From: Candidatus Magasanikbacteria bacterium CG_4_10_14_0_8_um_filter_42_12
Lineage (GTDB): Bacteria; Patescibacteriota; Patescibacteriia; Magasanikbacterales; UBA922
Length of the DNA stretch: 15,603 nt
NCBI GenBank assembly: GCA_002784795.1
Contig: PFLZ01000155.1
Location: forward strand, 1-15,603
Direction: 5' to 3'
The notes under the pieces were generated by a model. It was not told the DNA's origin. It saw only the letters and a program-made list of their open reading frames with translations, and did no database searches. Positions 13,600 through 15,603 of the stretch are shown in pieces. Position 1 is the first letter of the stretch. Every line of letters begins with the position of its first letter. A program made the translations under genes and the position numbers.

Positions 13600-14535
13600 A
13601 TGAAAACATCCCTTTCCCCCACACGCGTCGCCATCATTGGCGCAGGTGCCGTCGGCGCAGCAGCTGCCTACGCAATCACACTACGCAATGTCGTCGCAGA
13701 AGTCATCCTGATAGATATCAATGAAGAAAAAGAAGCCGGTGAAATCATGGATATCTCCGATGGACTTTCTCTCGTAGAAACAGGACGTGTAGTGCGCGGG
13801 GATTATCCAGATGCTCGCGACGCTGACATTATCATCATCACAGCAGGCGCAGCACAAAAACCTGGAGACACGCGACTGGTGCTGTTGGAAAAAAATGCAG
13901 GCATTCTCAAAAGTATTTTTAAAGGAATAGGAAAAATTCAGTCTACATCAATTGTGCTTGTTATTTCAAATCCAGTTGACGTCCTCACCTACCTCGCACA
14001 AGAAATCACAGGACTCCCAAAAAACCAAGTCTTTGGCAGCGGCACAACACTCGATAGTGCACGCCTTCGCTCTGCCCTCGGCAAAAAATATGGTGTCCAT
14101 GCCAGCAATATCAATGGCTATGTTATGGGTGAACATGGTGACAGCGAATTTGTCGCGTGGAGCAGTGTGTCTATTGGTGGTACACAGGCAAAAAAACTCC
14201 CTCGCATGACAAAAAAATCCATGGACTCGATTGAACATACGGTCCGAAAAGAAGCATATAATATTATCAAAAAAAAAGGAGCAACGTATTTTGGTATTGG
14301 TCTCGTCGCAGCAGATATTGTCGAAGCAATCGTGTATGATCAACACACGATCCTTCCTGTCACTGCGCGTTTGTCAAAATGGAATGGCATCTCTGATGTG
14401 TGTCTTGGCGCACCAGCAGTAATCGGACGAAGTGGTGTCATCGAACACTGGCCATTGAAACTCGAACTGGGAGAACGAAAAAAACTTGCGACATCGGCAA
14501 AACTCATCCGCTCGTACGTGAAAAAAGTAATATGA
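13600..14535 (+). CDS. ldh: L-lactate dehydrogenase (LDH/MDH family)
   Basis: This enzyme reduces pyruvate to lactate with NADH, which recycles NAD+ in a fermentative cell. From the ATG at 13600 it has 311 residues. The NAD fold shows VAIIGAGAVGAAAA (10-23) and LIDI (37-40), where the Asp binds the ribose. The active-site loop reads QKPGDTR with Gln86, the position that favours lactate over malate dehydrogenase activity (Arg there in MDH), and Arg92. Other active-site residues are Asn124 in NPVD, Asp152 and Arg155 in TLDSARLR, and the catalytic His179 in GEHGDSE. The start at the upstream TTG (13495) would add 35 unrelated residues taken from the repeat and is rejected. No Shine-Dalgarno is visible. 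Its stop overlaps the next start as ATGA. Confidence 0.93.
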   Translation: MKTSLSPTRVAIIGAGAVGAAAAYAITLRNVVAEVILIDINEEKEAGEIMDISDGLSLVETGRVVRGDYPDARDADIIIITAGAAQKPGDTRLVLLEKNAGILKSIFKGIGKIQSTSIVLVISNPVDVLTYLAQEITGLPKNQVFGSGTTLDSARLRSALGKKYGVHASNINGYVMGEHGDSEFVAWSSVSIGGTQAKKLPRMTKKSMDSIEHTVRKEAYNIIKKKGATYFGIGLVAADIVEAIVYDQHTILPVTARLSKWNGISDVCLGAPAVIGRSGVIEHWPLKLELGERKKLATSAKLIRSYVKKVI

Positions 14536-15368
14536 AAAAATTGCTGATCCTCAGCACAATGCTCGTTATTCTTGGCGTCGGCTGTGGCAACGCTACTTCT
14601 GATACAACAACGTCAACCGACACGTCCTCCACAACACACGACGTCATAAAAAAACCAGGAGGGGTCGAGCCACTTGATTATGCCATAGAAGCATGCCAAA
14701 ACAATGGATATGAAATTATATTGAGATACAACGCTGATACAAAAAACACAGAGACCTTCTGCCAATTTACCGGTGGCTACGCATGTGAAGCCATTTCCTA
14801 TATCACCGGCACATGTACGACAACATCAACAAATCGTGCCTACCTCGTCACAACGGACGGTATGCAACAAAATATTCGTACTTGTGGAAGTGAAGAAGTC
14901 CCTGTCTGCGGAGTGGATAGTATCACGTATGTGAATAGCTGTATCGCAGGACTCCAGCGAGTACAGGTAAAACATACCGGCGTTTGTACAAAAGAAGAAC
15001 AAGAAGCTGCGGCAGGCACAACCAATGCAGGAGGGACGACATCTGCGGGGTCATCAGGATCGAGTGCATCTCAGGGATCATCTGGAACTGGCACTGCAAC
15101 TGCCCCAACAAATGTGAATACAGCATGGCTTGGCCATCTCTCTGCTATCGCAGCTGGGAAAAATAGCGGATCGAAAGGTCCGGTAAAAGAAGAATGTGTG
15201 TATGACACCACCCGTGTCTACTATATGGTAGAAAGCTGCCCAAACTGCTTTAGCACTCTCTACAATACCAATGGCGACGTCATCTGCCACCCACACAATG
15301 ACATTGCAAACGAATGCCCGAGCTACTTTAACAAAGATAGTAGGTCTGGAAACTGTAAACGTATTTAA
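14532..15368 (+). CDS. Lipoprotein with DUF333 and Kazal-type domains
   Basis: This 278-residue protein begins MKKLLILSTMLVILGVGCGN, a lipoprotein signal peptide with lipobox GVGC (Cys18). After a Thr/Ser-rich linker, residues about 46-95 (PLDYAIEACQNNG to ITGTC) look like a DUF333 domain. Residues about 118-152 (CGSEEVPVCGVDSITYVNSC to HTGVC) match a Kazal-type serine protease inhibitor or follistatin-like domain. A Ser/Gly/Thr linker (160-195) leads to a C-terminal domain with six Cys (222, 236, 239, 252, 262, 275) that I do not recognise. It should be displayed on the outer face of the membrane, perhaps protecting against proteases of a host or neighbour, which is inference. The ATG at 14532 overlaps the ldh stop, so translation is coupled. 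Confidence 0.85.
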   Translation: MKKLLILSTMLVILGVGCGNATSDTTTSTDTSSTTHDVIKKPGGVEPLDYAIEACQNNGYEIILRYNADTKNTETFCQFTGGYACEAISYITGTCTTTSTNRAYLVTTDGMQQNIRTCGSEEVPVCGVDSITYVNSCIAGLQRVQVKHTGVCTKEEQEAAAGTTNAGGTTSAGSSGSSASQGSSGTGTATAPTNVNTAWLGHLSAIAAGKNSGSKGPVKEECVYDTTRVYYMVESCPNCFSTLYNTNGDVICHPHNDIANECPSYFNKDSRSGNCKRI

Positions 15369-15380
15369 CAATACAAACAA

Positions 15381-15474
15381 CGCAACCTATCCCCAACCCC
15401 TTCCCTTACAAAAGGAAGGGGCTTTTTAGCAATTTCCCTCCCATTTTTAAGGGGAGGGCTAGGGTGGGGTTGCG
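15381..15474. repeat. Inverted pair of REP-like hairpins
   Basis: Two hairpin-plus-G-rich-tail units face away from each other. Unit one, read on the minus strand, has ccccttcc and ggaagggg arms (15397-15404 and 15414-15421) and the tail ttggggataggttgcg. Unit two, on the plus strand, has ccctccc (15436-15442) and gggaggg (15452-15458) and the tail ctagggtggggttgcg. The outer ends cgcaacc (15381-15387) and ggttgcg (15468-15474) are perfectly complementary, so the whole can fold as one large cruciform. The tails resemble those of the copies at 7057 and 8829. Confidence 0.7.
15397..15427 (+). terminator. Terminator-like hairpin after the lipoprotein gene
   Basis: The 8-bp stem ccccttcc/ggaagggg is followed by ctttttag on the plus strand, giving a plausible Rho-independent terminator 28 bases after the stop of the lipoprotein gene. 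It is also one half of the inverted REP-like pair, so a repeat may have been co-opted as terminator. Confidence 0.6.
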
Positions 15475-15530
15475 TGGTAGAATGTACAAAAATGGCTCTA
15501 CAAAGCTATTTTTTGTTATTTTATAAAAGT

Positions 15531-15603
15531 TCAAGTTAAGGTGGAACCATTTTTGAGGATAACTTCGTTAGGTGTTTGGTAGTTGAGAGACTTACGAGGA
15601 CGG
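15531..15603 (-). CDS. IS30-like transposase, C-terminal end only (runs off right edge)
   Basis: Reading the minus strand from the right edge gives RPRKSLNYQTPNEVILKNGS and then TLT and a TGA stop (15531-15533). The motif RPRK-LNYQTPNEV is the classic C-terminal end of IS30-family integrase-type (rve) transposases, where NNRPRKxLGYKTPxEV is typical; IS481 and IS3 relatives have similar ends. Only 23 residues are inside the window, so completeness cannot be judged. The insertion sequence end should lie between about 15475 and 15530, but I could not fix its inverted repeat. Confidence 0.7.
   Translation of the reverse strand, partial: RPRKSLNYQTPNEVILKNGSTLT

Noticed and set aside
14400..14531. 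Upstream start for the lipoprotein
   Set aside because: It overlaps the end of ldh out of frame and would bury the signal peptide; the ATG at 14532 starts exactly at the lipoprotein signal.

Overview
The window looks like part of a small-genome bacterium of the Candidate Phyla Radiation (Patescibacteria, probably Parcubacteria-like). This is an inference from the set of genes (DUF3048 protein, CTC-type bL25 beside a small zinc-ribbon protein, RodA, a DUF333/Kazal lipoprotein), the low GC, the near absence of Shine-Dalgarno sequences and the abundance of short palindromic repeats. TGA is used as a stop, so the Gracilibacteria/Absconditabacteria code is not in use. No marker gene here fixes the lineage.

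Layout. Positions 65-4424 hold five minus-strand genes: a DUF3048 membrane-anchored protein, ribosomal protein bL25, a small zinc-ribbon protein, the peptidoglycan polymerase RodA and an unrecognised single-pass membrane protein. A 0.5 kb divergent spacer with a palindromic element and the gyrB promoter follows. On the plus strand come gyrB, a DUF559 (Vsr-like nuclease) gene preceded by a REP-like hairpin, and a MutS homologue with a C-terminal HNH nuclease (MutS7-like). The MutS gene has no 5' third: the DUF559 sequence runs into it out of frame, and a second copy of the REP-like hairpin sits in frame just before its Walker A motif. A strong terminator closes the block.

Positions 9940-11595 (minus) hold one GC-rich gene for a secreted, lipid-anchored, cysteine-repeat protein. 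Its base composition (about 62% GC in two hand-counted lines against 35-38% in neighbours) and its clean AGGAGG ribosome binding site mark it as foreign. Next, on the plus strand, comes a secE-nusG-rplK operon with a textbook promoter, a repeat-bearing leader and a structured rplK leader. It stops after rplK without rplA. Then come a 182-base nested inverted repeat, an L-lactate dehydrogenase translationally coupled to a DUF333/Kazal lipoprotein, an inverted pair of REP-like hairpins, and the 3' end of an IS30-like transposase running off the right edge.

How it fits together. Housekeeping functions (transcription, translation, gyrase, cell wall, fermentation) are separated by intergenic spaces colonised by at least three families of palindromic elements. 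The most interesting part is the DUF559/REP-like/MutS7 locus, where a nuclease gene, its possible repeat and a damaged mismatch-repair gene are physically joined. Next in interest is the transferred cysteine-repeat surface protein.
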